Shown: in pieces, positions 35,774 to 43,611 of the stretch
Position numbering within the stretch: the stretch's first letter is position 1
Layout of the letters: each line of letters starts with the position of its first letter
The notes under the pieces: model-generated
What the model saw: the letters and a program-made list of their open reading frames with translations, nothing else
Told to the model about the DNA's origin: nothing
Database searches by the model: none
Assembly: GCA_003543235.1 (NCBI GenBank)
Contig: DPJA01000020.1
Location: 1 to 64,000 of the forward strand
Direction: 5' to 3'
DNA length: 64,000 nt
DNA from: Lachnospiraceae bacterium
Lineage (GTDB): Bacteria > Bacillota > Clostridia > Lachnospirales > Anaerotignaceae
Made by a program: the position numbers and the translations under genes

Positions 35774-35862
35774 GGAGAAGTACCCAAGTGGTTGAAGGGG
35801 TTCGCCTGGAAAGCGGATAGGTCGTTAATAGCGGCGCATGGGTTCAAATCCCATCTTCTCCG
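35774..35862 (+). tRNA. tRNA-Ser (anticodon GGA)
   Basis: A second class II tRNA with acceptor GGAGAAG/CTTCTCC, anticodon loop CTGGAAA giving GGA, a long variable arm and G discriminator. CCA is not encoded. Confidence 0.95.
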
Positions 35863-36014
35863 TTTATTCATTTAAACGGCGTACCTAATTACATAGTGTA
35901 CTAAATGTTGGGTTCAATAGTTTTTATAAATAGTTCGGATGTAAAGCAACGGGCTGTTACTTTAGTGGTTATTGGTTCCAATTTTATTTGTTAAGTCATT
36001 TAATTTAATATTGT

Positions 36015-36087
36015 AGGGGTATAGTTCAGTTGGTAGAACGTTGGTCTCCAAAACCAAATGTCGAGGGTTCGAGTCCTTCTGCCCCTG
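36015..36087 (+). tRNA. tRNA-Trp (anticodon CCA)
   Basis: A 73-nt tRNA with acceptor AGGGGTA/TGCCCCT, D arm, anticodon loop CTCCAAA giving CCA, T arm GGGTTCGAGTCC and G discriminator. A decayed partial copy of its 3' half and flank lies at 36882-36931. Confidence 0.95.
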
Positions 36088-36345
36088 TTAGTTGAAAAGT
36101 CGCAAAAATCCAGTGTTTACAAGGGTTTGCGGCTTTTTTCTTTGGTTTTGGGAGAGGGAAAAAGCGATAAAAAATGGTAAAAAAATACTCCTCCTTAAAG
36201 CAAACAGTTTTATTATTTTAACTGTCTACCATAAGGGGGAGCATATCAAATCCTCGGGATTTGTTTTGTTACTGTTTGGCTGCTTAAAGAAATTTAGGAT
36301 GTATTTCTTTAAGCAGCTATTTGTAGCTATACTAAACTTTATAAC
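36088..36345 (+). other. intergenic region after tRNA-Trp with two hairpins
   Basis: A GCAAAAA..TTTGCGG-type hairpin with T run probably ends the tRNA transcript near 36135. A 15-bp perfect stem (36279-36293 with 36303-36317) lies just past the coat-protein gene's stop on the other strand and may be its terminator, although no T run follows. The 16-base repeat GGGGAGCATATCAAAT is at 36236-36251. I see no convincing gene. Confidence 0.5.
36236..36251 (+). repeat. 16-base exact repeat, left copy
   Basis: GGGGAGCATATCAAAT occurs here and at 47898-47913. The two copies flank the accessory region. It could be a recombination junction or chance in AT-rich DNA. Confidence 0.4.
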
Positions 36346-36801
36346 TTAATTATACATTCCGTTTTGGGACATATAATTATATATTTGTTCTCCGTGCTGT
36401 TGTTCTTCTTTCTGGATGTGGTTAAGAACGTTTCTAACATTAGTATCTTTAAATTCAAAAATACAAGTATTGTAAGTCGAAGATACATGTTTTTCTGTGG
36501 AAAGTACATCAGAACAAAGATATTTGTCCTTTTGTTTGTCTTCCTCGTTGAGCTGAGAATTTAAATCAGCTTGCATAGAGTTAGCTTGATTACCGCCAAC
36601 GCCCATTTGTGGGACAGTTCCTCCAAGAATTTGATTAATTGTGTCAAGGTGCTGCTTTTCTGATTGACCAATTTGTGAAAATAAGTTCTTAAGATTTCCG
36701 TCACAGGCATCGGAAGAATATTTTGCATATTTTTCTACACATAATTGTTCTTGCGATTTTAGGTCCTGTAAAAGAGTAGTTTCTTTCTGTGTTAATGTCA
36801 T
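36346..36801 (-). CDS. coat-F-like ferritin-fold spore protein
   Basis: The 151-residue, mainly helical protein fits the CotF/DUF2383-like ferritin fold: two helical pairs with EQLCVEKYAKYSSDACDGNLKNLF, QIGQSEKQHLDTINQIL, and a second half with DVLSTEKHVSSTYNTCIFEF and HIQKEEQQHGEQIYNYM. Such proteins are found in spore coats of clostridia. The ATG at 36801 was chosen because GGAGGTG lies nine bases ahead. It sits near the SASP gene and a proline-rich gene, which fits a sporulation role. Confidence 0.8.
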   Translation of the reverse strand: MTLTQKETTLLQDLKSQEQLCVEKYAKYSSDACDGNLKNLFSQIGQSEKQHLDTINQILGGTVPQMGVGGNQANSMQADLNSQLNEEDKQKDKYLCSDVLSTEKHVSSTYNTCIFEFKDTNVRNVLNHIQKEEQQHGEQIYNYMSQNGMYN

Positions 36802-36881
36802 TAAAATCACCTCCAGATTTATTATGAACTATAAGAGGTAATTTATTCAATTATTTTTATAAAAATGTCGTTGGATTAGTT

Positions 36882-36931
36882 TCTCCAAAACCAAATGTTG
36901 AGGGTTCAAGTGTTTCTGTCCATTTTAGTTG
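36882..36931 (+). pseudogene. tRNA-Trp 3'-half remnant
   Basis: TCTCCAAAACCAAATG is shared exactly with the anticodon and variable region of tRNA-Trp at 36015-36087, and the match continues through the T arm (GAGGGTTC-AGT) and into the flank TTAGTTGAAA with scattered changes. There is no 5' half. It is followed by a hairpin-and-T-run like that after the true tRNA. It is a partial duplication or an old attachment-site scar. Confidence 0.75.
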
Positions 36932-36999
36932 AAAGCCTTGCAAACATAGTGTTTGCAAGGCTTTTTTCTTTTGCCATAATTAATAATTCATGATATCTG

Positions 37000-37521
37000 T
37001 TAGAAACACCTGTAAAAGAAAATGCTGTTTAAATTTATACTATTGAAAATCCAGCGATTTCTATACCAAATGAAGCCGTCAACTGACCGCCGTCTAATAT
37101 TAATTGGGTAGAACCAAAAGGACCTGCCATACCACATCCAAACAAAAGTAAAACGGTTTAGACAAGACCTAAATTGACGGTCTAAATTATAAGAGTTATT
37201 AAAATTGTCGTATTGTAAATTAAATTCCGCTGTGCCAGGATTTGGGAGAGCCATGCCTCTTGGCAACTGAGGTGTACTGGAAGGCGGTGGCGTTCTTGGC
37301 GGCTGATTAATGAAAGATGGTGTTGTTGTTGGTGGCTGCCTATAGGAAGGAGGAGCAGGTGCGTTAGGCAGTGCAGGTTGACCTGGACGTAAAATCTGCC
37401 AAGGAAGTATTGATGGAATTTGAGAAATAAGCATATTTTCAGAATCTACTTCTTCAGTATTTAATAATTCTACTTCTTCGTATTCTAAATTGTCAGAATC
37501 ATTTAAATCACTATTATACAT
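37000..37521 (-). CDS. proline-rich protein with aromatic C-terminal domain, unknown function
   Basis: The 173-residue protein has an acidic N-terminus (1-35), a proline-rich middle (36-100; repeated PP and TPP) and a C-terminal domain (105-173) rich in Trp, Tyr, Phe and Arg, with FVWMWYGRSFWFYPINIRRRSVDGFIWYRNRW. No signal peptide is seen. I recall such C-termini in clostridial proteins with no assigned role. Its place beside the coat-F-like gene suggests a spore-surface protein. The ATG follows GAAAGGAG. Confidence 0.65.
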   Translation of the reverse strand: MYNSDLNDSDNLEYEEVELLNTEEVDSENMLISQIPSILPWQILRPGQPALPNAPAPPSYRQPPTTTPSFINQPPRTPPPSSTPQLPRGMALPNPGTAEFNLQYDNFNNSYNLDRQFRSCLNRFTFVWMWYGRSFWFYPINIRRRSVDGFIWYRNRWIFNSINLNSIFFYRCF

Positions 37522-37685
37522 ATTATACTCCTTTCAAATGACAATACATATTTTAATGTATGTATTGTAAAAGAAAAGGTGCCATCACAATGTTGGGGCG
37601 AATATTGCATATTGTGTTTGGATAAGGTAATAGAGTGCTCACTGGCTATCTTATATAATCGGCTTTATGTATATGGTTAATACTA

Positions 37686-37726
37686 TGTGATATTGTTACA
37701 GACAATAATTTTAATTTCTTTACAAT
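37686..37726 (+). promoter_or_regulatory. palindromic activator-type site and -10 box of the CoA-disulfide reductase gene
   Basis: TGTGATATTGTTACA (37686-37700) lies 35 bases, start to start, ahead of a TACAAT -10 box (37721-37726). A near-identical palindrome occurs at the same distance before trxA. No good -35 box is present, so an activator bound near -40 is expected; the shape recalls Crp/Fnr-family sites. Confidence 0.6.
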
Positions 37727-37797
37727 AAAGGACATAAATATATTAAGAATAATTTAAATGACAAAATATTATAAAATAAACATAGGAGGAATATATC

Positions 37798-39498
37798 ATG
37801 GGAATTAAGATATTGATTATTGGTGGAGTTGCTGGAGGAGCGTCAGCAGCGGCCAGACTTAGAAGAAATAGTGAAGAAGACCAAATAGTTATGTTTGAAA
37901 AAGGACCTCATGTTTCATTTTCAAATTGTTCGCTACCTTACCATTTAAGTGGAGTTATAAAGGAAGCCGAAGAGTTGGTTTTAGTAAATCCTAAAATGTT
38001 TTTAAAACAATATAACATAGATGCAAGGGTAAACAGCGAAGTTATTTCAATTGATAGAAATAACAAATCAGTAACAGTTAAAAGAACTGATTCTGGTGAA
38101 GAGTATACTGAAACGTACGATAAATTGATATTATCACCTGGAGCAGCACCAGTTTTGCCAAACATTCCAGGAATTGAAAACGTCAACCTGTTTACAGTTA
38201 GAAATGTTGTGGATATTGATAAACTGAACCAATTTGTAAAACAAATTGATACAAAGGACGTAGCAGTTATTGGCGGTGGATATGTTGGTGTGGAGGTTGT
38301 GGAAAATTTAAGCCAGTTCGGATACAATGTTTCGCTTATAGAAGCCACAAATCAGATATTAAGACCATTTGATTATGATATGGTTCAAATATTTCACAAA
38401 GTGTTAGTTGACCATAACGTGAATTTGATTGTTGAAGATAAAGTAGAAAGATTTGAAAAAAACAGTGTGGTATTAGCTTCAGGGAAGAAAGTTAGTGCAA
38501 GTGCAGTAGTTATGGCAATAGGAGTATCGCCTGAAACACATCTTGCAAAAGAAGTTGGTTTGGAAATAGGTGAAACAGGTGCAATCAAAGTAGACAAAAA
38601 CTATCAAACAAATGATGCTGATATTTATGCAGTAGGTGATGCAATAGAAGTTTATCACGAATTAACTCATTCCATGACTAAACTGTCATTGGCAGGTCCA
38701 GCTTTAAAGCAGGCAAGGTCGGTTGCAGACCATATTAACAAAAAAACCACAGTAAATAAAGGCTATATTGGTTCATCGGCAATAAAAGTATTTGAATTTA
38801 ATGGAGCGTCTACAGGATTAAATGAAGCACTTATTAAAGCAAATAATTTAAAAATCAATTATAATATTGTCAGGTTGATTCTTATTGATAGAGTTAAAAT
38901 CATGCCAGAATCATCTATGATGCATTTTAAACTTTTGTTCGAAGTTCCAACGGGGAAAATTTTAGGAGCTCAGGCAATCGGTAAGGGTGATGTAACAAAA
39001 AGAATTGATGTCATTGCAACAGCAATAAAGTTTGGAGCAACGGTGGACGATTTAAAGGATTTGGAACTGTGTTATGCACCTCCATTTTCAACGGCAAAGG
39101 AAATTGCAAATTATGCCGGATATGTTGGTTCTAATCTTTTAAATGGTGACTACAAACAGGTAAATGTAGATAAGGTAAGGGAACTGGTAGAAAATAATAA
39201 CACTATTATAGATGTTAGAGAATACGACGAATATGAAATGGGTCATATTAAAGGAGCAAAAAATATTCCGTTAAGTGAATTTAGAGAAAGGATGAATGAA
39301 ATTCCAAAAGATAAACCAGTATATATCAATTGCAAAACAGGAATGAAAAGCTACAATGCTGTTATGGCTCTTCAAAATGCGGGGTATACAGACGTATATA
39401 ACATAACAGGAAGTTTTCTGGGATTATCTTTTTACGAGTATTATAATGACAAATTTATGAACAAAGAAAGCATTGTAACAGATTATAATTTCATGTAA
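37798..39498 (+). CDS. CoA-disulfide reductase-type FAD oxidoreductase with rhodanese domain
   Basis: The 566-residue protein joins a pyridine-nucleotide disulfide oxidoreductase (1-445) to a rhodanese domain (about 465-555). FAD motif GGVAGGASAAARLRR (9-23), active cysteine C44 in SFSNCSLPYHLSG, NAD site VIGGGYVGVEVVE, and rhodanese cysteine near 512 in NCKTGMKSYNA are all present. CoADR-Rhd enzymes reduce CoA disulfide or CoA persulfide and help in oxidative-stress and sulfane-sulfur handling. The ATG follows AGGAGGA. The palindrome upstream is shared with trxA. Confidence 0.92.
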   Translation: MGIKILIIGGVAGGASAAARLRRNSEEDQIVMFEKGPHVSFSNCSLPYHLSGVIKEAEELVLVNPKMFLKQYNIDARVNSEVISIDRNNKSVTVKRTDSGEEYTETYDKLILSPGAAPVLPNIPGIENVNLFTVRNVVDIDKLNQFVKQIDTKDVAVIGGGYVGVEVVENLSQFGYNVSLIEATNQILRPFDYDMVQIFHKVLVDHNVNLIVEDKVERFEKNSVVLASGKKVSASAVVMAIGVSPETHLAKEVGLEIGETGAIKVDKNYQTNDADIYAVGDAIEVYHELTHSMTKLSLAGPALKQARSVADHINKKTTVNKGYIGSSAIKVFEFNGASTGLNEALIKANNLKINYNIVRLILIDRVKIMPESSMMHFKLLFEVPTGKILGAQAIGKGDVTKRIDVIATAIKFGATVDDLKDLELCYAPPFSTAKEIANYAGYVGSNLLNGDYKQVNVDKVRELVENNNTIIDVREYDEYEMGHIKGAKNIPLSEFRERMNEIPKDKPVYINCKTGMKSYNAVMALQNAGYTDVYNITGSFLGLSFYEYYNDKFMNKESIVTDYNFM

Positions 39499-39526
39499 TA
39501 GAAATATTTCGTAGTTAAGCACTATG

Positions 39527-39567
39527 TGTGATATTATCACAGACTAGATTATAAAAATGGATATAAT
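39527..39567 (+). promoter_or_regulatory. palindromic activator-type site and -10 box of trxA
   Basis: The perfect palindrome TGTGATATTATCACA (39527-39541) starts 35 bases ahead of TATAAT (39562-39567), the same spacing as in the upstream gene; 13 of 15 positions agree and GAC follows in both. Confidence 0.65.
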
Positions 39568-39628
39568 ATAAACATAGAAACAAATTAAAAGTACAATTAA
39601 TATTTAAACATTGAAAGGGGAATATATT

Positions 39629-39940
39629 ATGAGCGTATTAAAAATAACAAAGGATAATTTTGAAAAAGAGGTTATGAATTCAGACAAACCAGTACTATTA
39701 GACTTTTGGGCAACATGGTGTGGACCTTGCAGAATGGTAGGGCCAACTGTTGAACAGGTTGCAGAAGAAACATTAAATATAGCTAAAGTTGGAAAAATTA
39801 ATGTTGACGAAGAACCTGAGCTTGCACAGACTTTTAATGTTATGAGTATCCCAACTCTTGTGGTTATGAAAAATGGTAAAATTGTTGAAAATTCAGTAGG
39901 CGTTAAGTCAAAACAGGCTATTCTATCAATGATTAAATAA
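39629..39940 (+). CDS. trxA: thioredoxin
   Basis: The 103-residue protein has the active site WCGPC (C31, C34) in FWATWCGPCRMVGP, the cis-proline in SIPTLVVMKNGK and normal length. It reduces protein disulfides. The ATG at 39629 follows GAAAGGGG. It is separately transcribed from the preceding oxidoreductase but appears to share its regulator. A strong terminator follows. Confidence 0.95.
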   Translation: MSVLKITKDNFEKEVMNSDKPVLLDFWATWCGPCRMVGPTVEQVAEETLNIAKVGKINVDEEPELAQTFNVMSIPTLVVMKNGKIVENSVGVKSKQAILSMIK

Positions 39941-39949
39941 ATAATTAAG

Positions 39950-39982
39950 AGGACAGAGTCTCCCCCCCGACTCTGTCCTTTT
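39950..39982 (+). terminator. terminator of trxA
   Basis: AGGACAGAGTC and GACTCTGTCCT form an 11-bp stem with an eight-base C-rich loop and a TTTT tail. Confidence 0.92.
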
Positions 39983-40062
39983 AATTTGCAGTTTAATCAT
40001 CAAGAGCCGAGTTTCAATGATTTATCATAAAGAGTAAAGAATTAAACTGAAATATAAAATTA

Positions 40063-40120
40063 TTGACTTCTAAGATAAATTGATATACTATTAATTTAGT
40101 AATTTACTAAATTAGTAAAT
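40063..40120 (+). promoter_or_regulatory. promoter with overlapping palindromic operators of the GIY-YIG operon
   Basis: TTGACT (40063-40068) and TACTAT (40086-40091) are spaced by 17 bases. Directly after the -10 box, two 19-base palindromes overlap: 40094-40112 and 40102-40120, built from three TTTAGTAA/TTACTAAA half sites. A repressor bound there would block the transcription start; the half site resembles MarR-family operators. Confidence 0.65.
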
Positions 40121-40147
40121 CAATAAATTGATGAGGTGAGATTCACA

Positions 40148-40492
40148 ATGGATAGAAAAAAGGAATTAAAAGCAATTTACAAAGAAATGAAGCCTGATAT
40201 GGGTATTTATATGTACAAATGCAATCCAACGGGTAAGATATATATAGGTGCGTCCCAACGTCTTAAAGCCATAATGAATAGAATAAATTTTCAGTTGGAA
40301 TTGGGTACATTTTTGAACAAAACGGTACAAAATGACTGGAACCAATATGGAAAAGAAAACTTTACAGTGAAGATATTGGATATTTTGGAGTATAACAAGG
40401 ATGATAACGCTAAAACAGACTATGCCGAAGATTTAAAGGTACTTTTAGCAGAGTGGATGGAAAAATTTGAAGAAGTAGAGGTGATAATGTGA
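40148..40492 (+). CDS. GIY-YIG nuclease domain protein
   Basis: The 114-residue protein is a single GIY-YIG domain: GIY at 19-21, YIG at 32-34, an Arg-bearing helix ASQRLKAIMNRINF and WNQYGKENFTVKIL with the family's Asn/Glu end. Such nucleases include UvrC-like, homing and restriction enzymes; this short form has no DNA-targeting domain. The ATG at 40148 lies after GAGGTGAG. It overlaps the DUF6530-like gene by four bases. Catalytic residues cannot be fully confirmed by eye. Confidence 0.75.
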   Translation: MDRKKELKAIYKEMKPDMGIYMYKCNPTGKIYIGASQRLKAIMNRINFQLELGTFLNKTVQNDWNQYGKENFTVKILDILEYNKDDNAKTDYAEDLKVLLAEWMEKFEEVEVIM

Positions 40493-40971
40493 AAATACCA
40501 ACAACATTAAAGCACAAACCGGTAATAACAGTTGAAAACTATGAAAATGTAGACGGAAGAAATGCCTATGATAGCGATGCAAAAGGTTTATCCCTTGGTT
40601 TGGCACAATGGAATGACCGTGGTAATGTGAATATATCTGCCAAGGTGTGGCGGCATACAGGCGGAAAATGGTCACGCCTAAGCGAGGAACTACCTATGCA
40701 CAGAGTGCTTGACTTAGCCATACTTGTGTGTAAGGCAAATCTATATTTTAGAGATGCTTACAGATACCCTAAGTTTTATGACGAGGAAAATACTGTTATA
40801 GACCGTGTTGGATTACAAGGTGATGCAATGACAGTTGAAGTGTGTACCGATAACGAAAAAATTGATGAAGACATTAAGCTTTTTAACGATGCCCTTAACA
40901 AAGATGGTGAACTTTTGGGAGAAAGATTTGCTACTCTTGCAAAAATGTTGAATGAAATGGGTTATAAATAA
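40489..40971 (+). CDS. DUF6530-like protein, unknown function
   Basis: The 160-residue soluble protein has a beta-rich first half (SLGLAQWNDRGNVNISAKVWRHTGGKWSRLSEELPMHRVLDLAILVCKA in parts) and a helical acidic second half. I believe it matches DUF6530, which has no function assigned. GTG start overlapping the GIY-YIG stop shows one coupled operon under the palindromic operator. The association with a nuclease hints at a functional pair. Confidence 0.6.
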   Translation: MKIPTTLKHKPVITVENYENVDGRNAYDSDAKGLSLGLAQWNDRGNVNISAKVWRHTGGKWSRLSEELPMHRVLDLAILVCKANLYFRDAYRYPKFYDEENTVIDRVGLQGDAMTVEVCTDNEKIDEDIKLFNDALNKDGELLGERFATLAKMLNEMGYK

Positions 40972-40991
40972 TCAAAATTTTCATAATATTC

Positions 40992-41020
40992 TTACAATAA
41001 GAGTGGATTTCTGATATAAT
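40992..41020 (+). promoter_or_regulatory. promoter of the cytidylate-kinase-like gene
   Basis: TTACAA and TATAAT are spaced by 17 bases, 62 bases ahead of the ATG. Confidence 0.65.
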
Positions 41021-41082
41021 AAAAAAATGGATAATTTAGGTCTAATTACTAACTTGTCACATAAAAGAAGGGAGTGTTTGAC

Positions 41083-41682
41083 ATGAGCGAAATTATAATT
41101 ACAATAGGAAGGCAATATGGCAGTGGCGGTAAAGAAATTGGAGAAAAGCTTGCTAAGGAATTTGGAATTCCGTTTTACGATAAAGAGTTACTTACAGAAG
41201 CTGCAAAAAATAGCGGTATCAGTGAGGAAGTATTTGAAATGAATGACGAAAAGCCAGCCAACAGTTTTTTATATTCATTGGTAGCTGGTGGATATGGAAG
41301 TGAAACAACTCCTATTAACCACAAGCTATTTTTGGCACAGTTTGAAGCAATTAAGGGAATTGCCCAAAAAGGCAGTTGTGTTATTTTAGGACGTTGTGCA
41401 GACTATGCCTTAGAAGAAAATCCAAACACAGTTAATGTGTTTATACATTCAGATATGAAATCACGTATTGCCAGAGGTATTAAGTATTATGAATTGGATG
41501 CCAATAAGGCAGAAAATATAATTGCCAAAACAGACAAAAAAAGAAGCAGTTACTACTATTACTACACTGGAAAAAGATGGGGTCAGTCAGATAGTTATGA
41601 TTTATCTGTTAACAGTGGTAAGATTGGCATAGATAATTCAGTTAAACTTATAAAACATTTTGTTGAAATGAGGCTCAAATAG
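41083..41682 (+). CDS. cytidylate kinase-like family protein
   Basis: The 199-residue protein has a P-loop variant ITIGRQYGSGGKEIGEKLA at residues 5-23, FYDKELL, a GSCVILGRCADY strand and a basic lid helix SRIARGIKYYELDANKAENII. The family is related to Cmk, but real CMP kinases use a different set of motifs, so the substrate is not known. The ATG at 41083 follows AAGGGAGTG. It is a single gene with its own promoter and terminator. Confidence 0.85.
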   Translation: MSEIIITIGRQYGSGGKEIGEKLAKEFGIPFYDKELLTEAAKNSGISEEVFEMNDEKPANSFLYSLVAGGYGSETTPINHKLFLAQFEAIKGIAQKGSCVILGRCADYALEENPNTVNVFIHSDMKSRIARGIKYYELDANKAENIIAKTDKKRSSYYYYYTGKRWGQSDSYDLSVNSGKIGIDNSVKLIKHFVEMRLK

Positions 41683-41755
41683 TAATATAATTCAAACATA
41701 AAAAGGCAAAGAAAGCAGAAAAAAATCTGCAAAAATTAATTGTCCATAAAAAAAG

Positions 41756-41797
41756 CAGCTTTCTATGATAATATAAAAAATCATAGAAAGCTGTTTT
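41756..41797 (+). terminator. hairpin terminator
   Basis: A perfect 14-bp stem (41756-41769 with 41780-41793) with a ten-base loop is followed by TTTT. Confidence 0.88.
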
Positions 41798-41854
41798 ATA
41801 ATAGAAGAAAGAAAAATTGAAAATTAATTTAACAATAGAAAAGGAGAATTTTAT

Positions 41855-43024
41855 ATGGCAAATTTATTTTTAACACCGCAAAAAATAGTAACAGGTGAGG
41901 AAGCACTTTCTTTTAGCAAGGATATAATAAAGACCTTCGGTAATAAAGCTCTTATTGTTACAGATGATATAATGGTGAAACTTGGAAATGTAAAAAGGCT
42001 TACAGACAGTCTTAATGAAATAGGTATTTCATATGTAGTATATTCAGACATTAACAGTGAGCCATGCGATTATATGATTGAAAAAGGTGCAGAGCTTTAT
42101 AATACAAGTGATTGTGACTTTCTTATTGCAATAGGTGGAGGAAGCCCAATGGATGCAATGAAGGCTGTAGCAGTAGTTACAGCAATTGGTGGAAATATTA
42201 ATGATTATATGGGTAAAATAATTACCACTGAACTTCCACCAATGTGTGCTATACCAACAACGGCAGGGACAGGCAGTGAAGCAACACAGTTTACAATTAT
42301 AAATAATACAACTGAAAATATAAAAATGCTTTTAAAAGGTCCTTCACTTATGGTAAATCTTGCAGTAATTGACCCAATATTTACAATTACCGCACCAGCT
42401 GCTGTTACTGCTGCTACAGGTTTAGATGCACTTTGTCATGCAGTTGAAGCATACACTTCGGTTAAGTCCTTTTCGATGTCAGATACAATGGCTGTTTCAG
42501 CCATTAAAAGAATTTTTGATAGCAAATTAGGTCTTTATGAGTGCTATTCAAATGGTAAAAATACAGAGGCAAGAGCAAATATGGCAACAGCCGCTATTGA
42601 GGCTGGTATGGCTTTTAATAACTCATCAGTAACAATTATCCATGGAATGAGCCGTCCTATTGGTGCCTTATATCATGTACCACATGGTTTATCAAATGCA
42701 ATGCTTCTTGATAAATGCCTACGTTTCGCAGTGAGTGGCTGTCCTGAAAAATTCTGCCAGCTTGCTAAGGAAATTGGTGTATACAAAGAAGGTATGTCTA
42801 TTGAGGAAGGTGCAGATAGATTTATTGAATCAGTTTCGTTACTTTGCAAGAAATTGGAAATTCAGACACCAGCTGAATTTGGAATTGACAAAGATGATTT
42901 TATATCAAAAACAGTTAAAATGGCTACAGATGCAATATCAAGCGGAAGTCCTGCTAATACAAGAAGAAATCCATCAAAAGAAGACATTATAGAAATTTAT
43001 AAAGCTCTTTTTGAAAACAACTAA
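41855..43024 (+). CDS. iron-containing alcohol dehydrogenase (second)
   Basis: The 389-residue enzyme has GGGSPMDAMKAV near residue 93, PTTAGTGSEAT, and the metal-binding GLDALCHAVEAY (about 190-201), IIHGMSRPIGA and HVPHGLSNAML. It is less like the enzyme at 1.8 kb than the shared fold would suggest and resembles the EutG/1,3-propanediol dehydrogenase branch. It probably reduces an aldehyde in fermentation. The ATG follows AAAGGAG. A CoA-binding protein gene follows, 61 bases on. Confidence 0.92.
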   Translation: MANLFLTPQKIVTGEEALSFSKDIIKTFGNKALIVTDDIMVKLGNVKRLTDSLNEIGISYVVYSDINSEPCDYMIEKGAELYNTSDCDFLIAIGGGSPMDAMKAVAVVTAIGGNINDYMGKIITTELPPMCAIPTTAGTGSEATQFTIINNTTENIKMLLKGPSLMVNLAVIDPIFTITAPAAVTAATGLDALCHAVEAYTSVKSFSMSDTMAVSAIKRIFDSKLGLYECYSNGKNTEARANMATAAIEAGMAFNNSSVTIIHGMSRPIGALYHVPHGLSNAMLLDKCLRFAVSGCPEKFCQLAKEIGVYKEGMSIEEGADRFIESVSLLCKKLEIQTPAEFGIDKDDFISKTVKMATDAISSGSPANTRRNPSKEDIIEIYKALFENN

Positions 43025-43085
43025 AGTTCTAATTAGCCATTGTTACCTGTATAATTCAAAAGCATATAGAAAGGAAGTTTTCAAT

Positions 43086-43448
43086 ATGGATTTAAAAGAA
43101 ATAATGGAACAGAGTAATTTTGCTGTTGTTGGTGATACACTTAATGAAGATAAATATGCCTTCAAAATAAAGGAAGGTTTGCTTAACAACGGGTATGAAG
43201 TTTATCCTGTTGGAAAAGAAATTTCATCATTAAACAAAATTGCTGAGGATGTGGATGTTATTGACCTTTGCATAAATCCTGCAAAAGGTCTTTCGTTGAT
43301 TAAGGAATGTAATAAACCATTTAAGTGCATTGTTATTCAACCAGGTGCAGAGAGTGAAGAACTTTTATCATACCTTAACGAAAATAAACTACCTTATGTA
43401 GAGAGTTGCTTGTTGGTAGGATTATCATTGTATGGTAAAAAGAGCTAA
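43086..43448 (+). CDS. CoA-binding (Rossmann) domain protein
   Basis: The 120-residue protein has a CoA-binding fold similar to YccU and the N-terminal domain of acyl-CoA synthetases: NFAVVGDTLNEDKYAFKIKEGLLNNGYEVYPVG, VDVIDLCINPAKGLSLI and CIVIQPGAESEELLSYL. The ATG follows AAAGGAAG. It may bind an acyl-CoA linked to the dehydrogenase before it; this is inference. Confidence 0.82.
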   Translation: MDLKEIMEQSNFAVVGDTLNEDKYAFKIKEGLLNNGYEVYPVGKEISSLNKIAEDVDVIDLCINPAKGLSLIKECNKPFKCIVIQPGAESEELLSYLNENKLPYVESCLLVGLSLYGKKS

Positions 43449-43468
43449 ATATTTTTTGATTTTATATC

Positions 43469-43500
43469 AAATAAACCCCAATAAAGGGGTTTATTTTTTT
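43469..43500 (+). terminator. terminator after the CoA-binding protein
   Basis: AAATAAACCCC and GGGGTTTATTT form an 11-bp stem with T run. Confidence 0.92.
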
Positions 43501-43611
43501 GCTTATTTTAGTATTAAAACCCTAAGTTAGAATGAATATGACTAATTAGTTTGTAACAGTAATGAGGGAATTGAATATTATAATGCAATGATAATTGAAA
43601 GGGGAATTAAT

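Noticed and set aside
36092..36349. An 85-codon open frame after tRNA-Trp.
   Set aside because: It runs through two hairpins and a repeat, lacks a ribosome site and has no protein-like composition.
39961..39968. Run of C residues between trxA and the GIY-YIG operon as a phase-variable tract.
   Set aside because: It is simply the loop of the trxA terminator and is not in a gene or promoter.
41817..41835. TTGAAAATTAATTTAACAA before the second Fe-alcohol dehydrogenase, similar to a Rex operator.
   Set aside because: The halves are spaced by five bases, not four, and the left half TTGAAAA does not match TTGTTAA. It is not good enough to call.
43588..43611. ATG at 43588 as start of the Amidase_3 gene.
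   Set aside because: It has no ribosome site and probably lies before the transcription start; TTG at 43612 has GAAAGGGG at good spacing.
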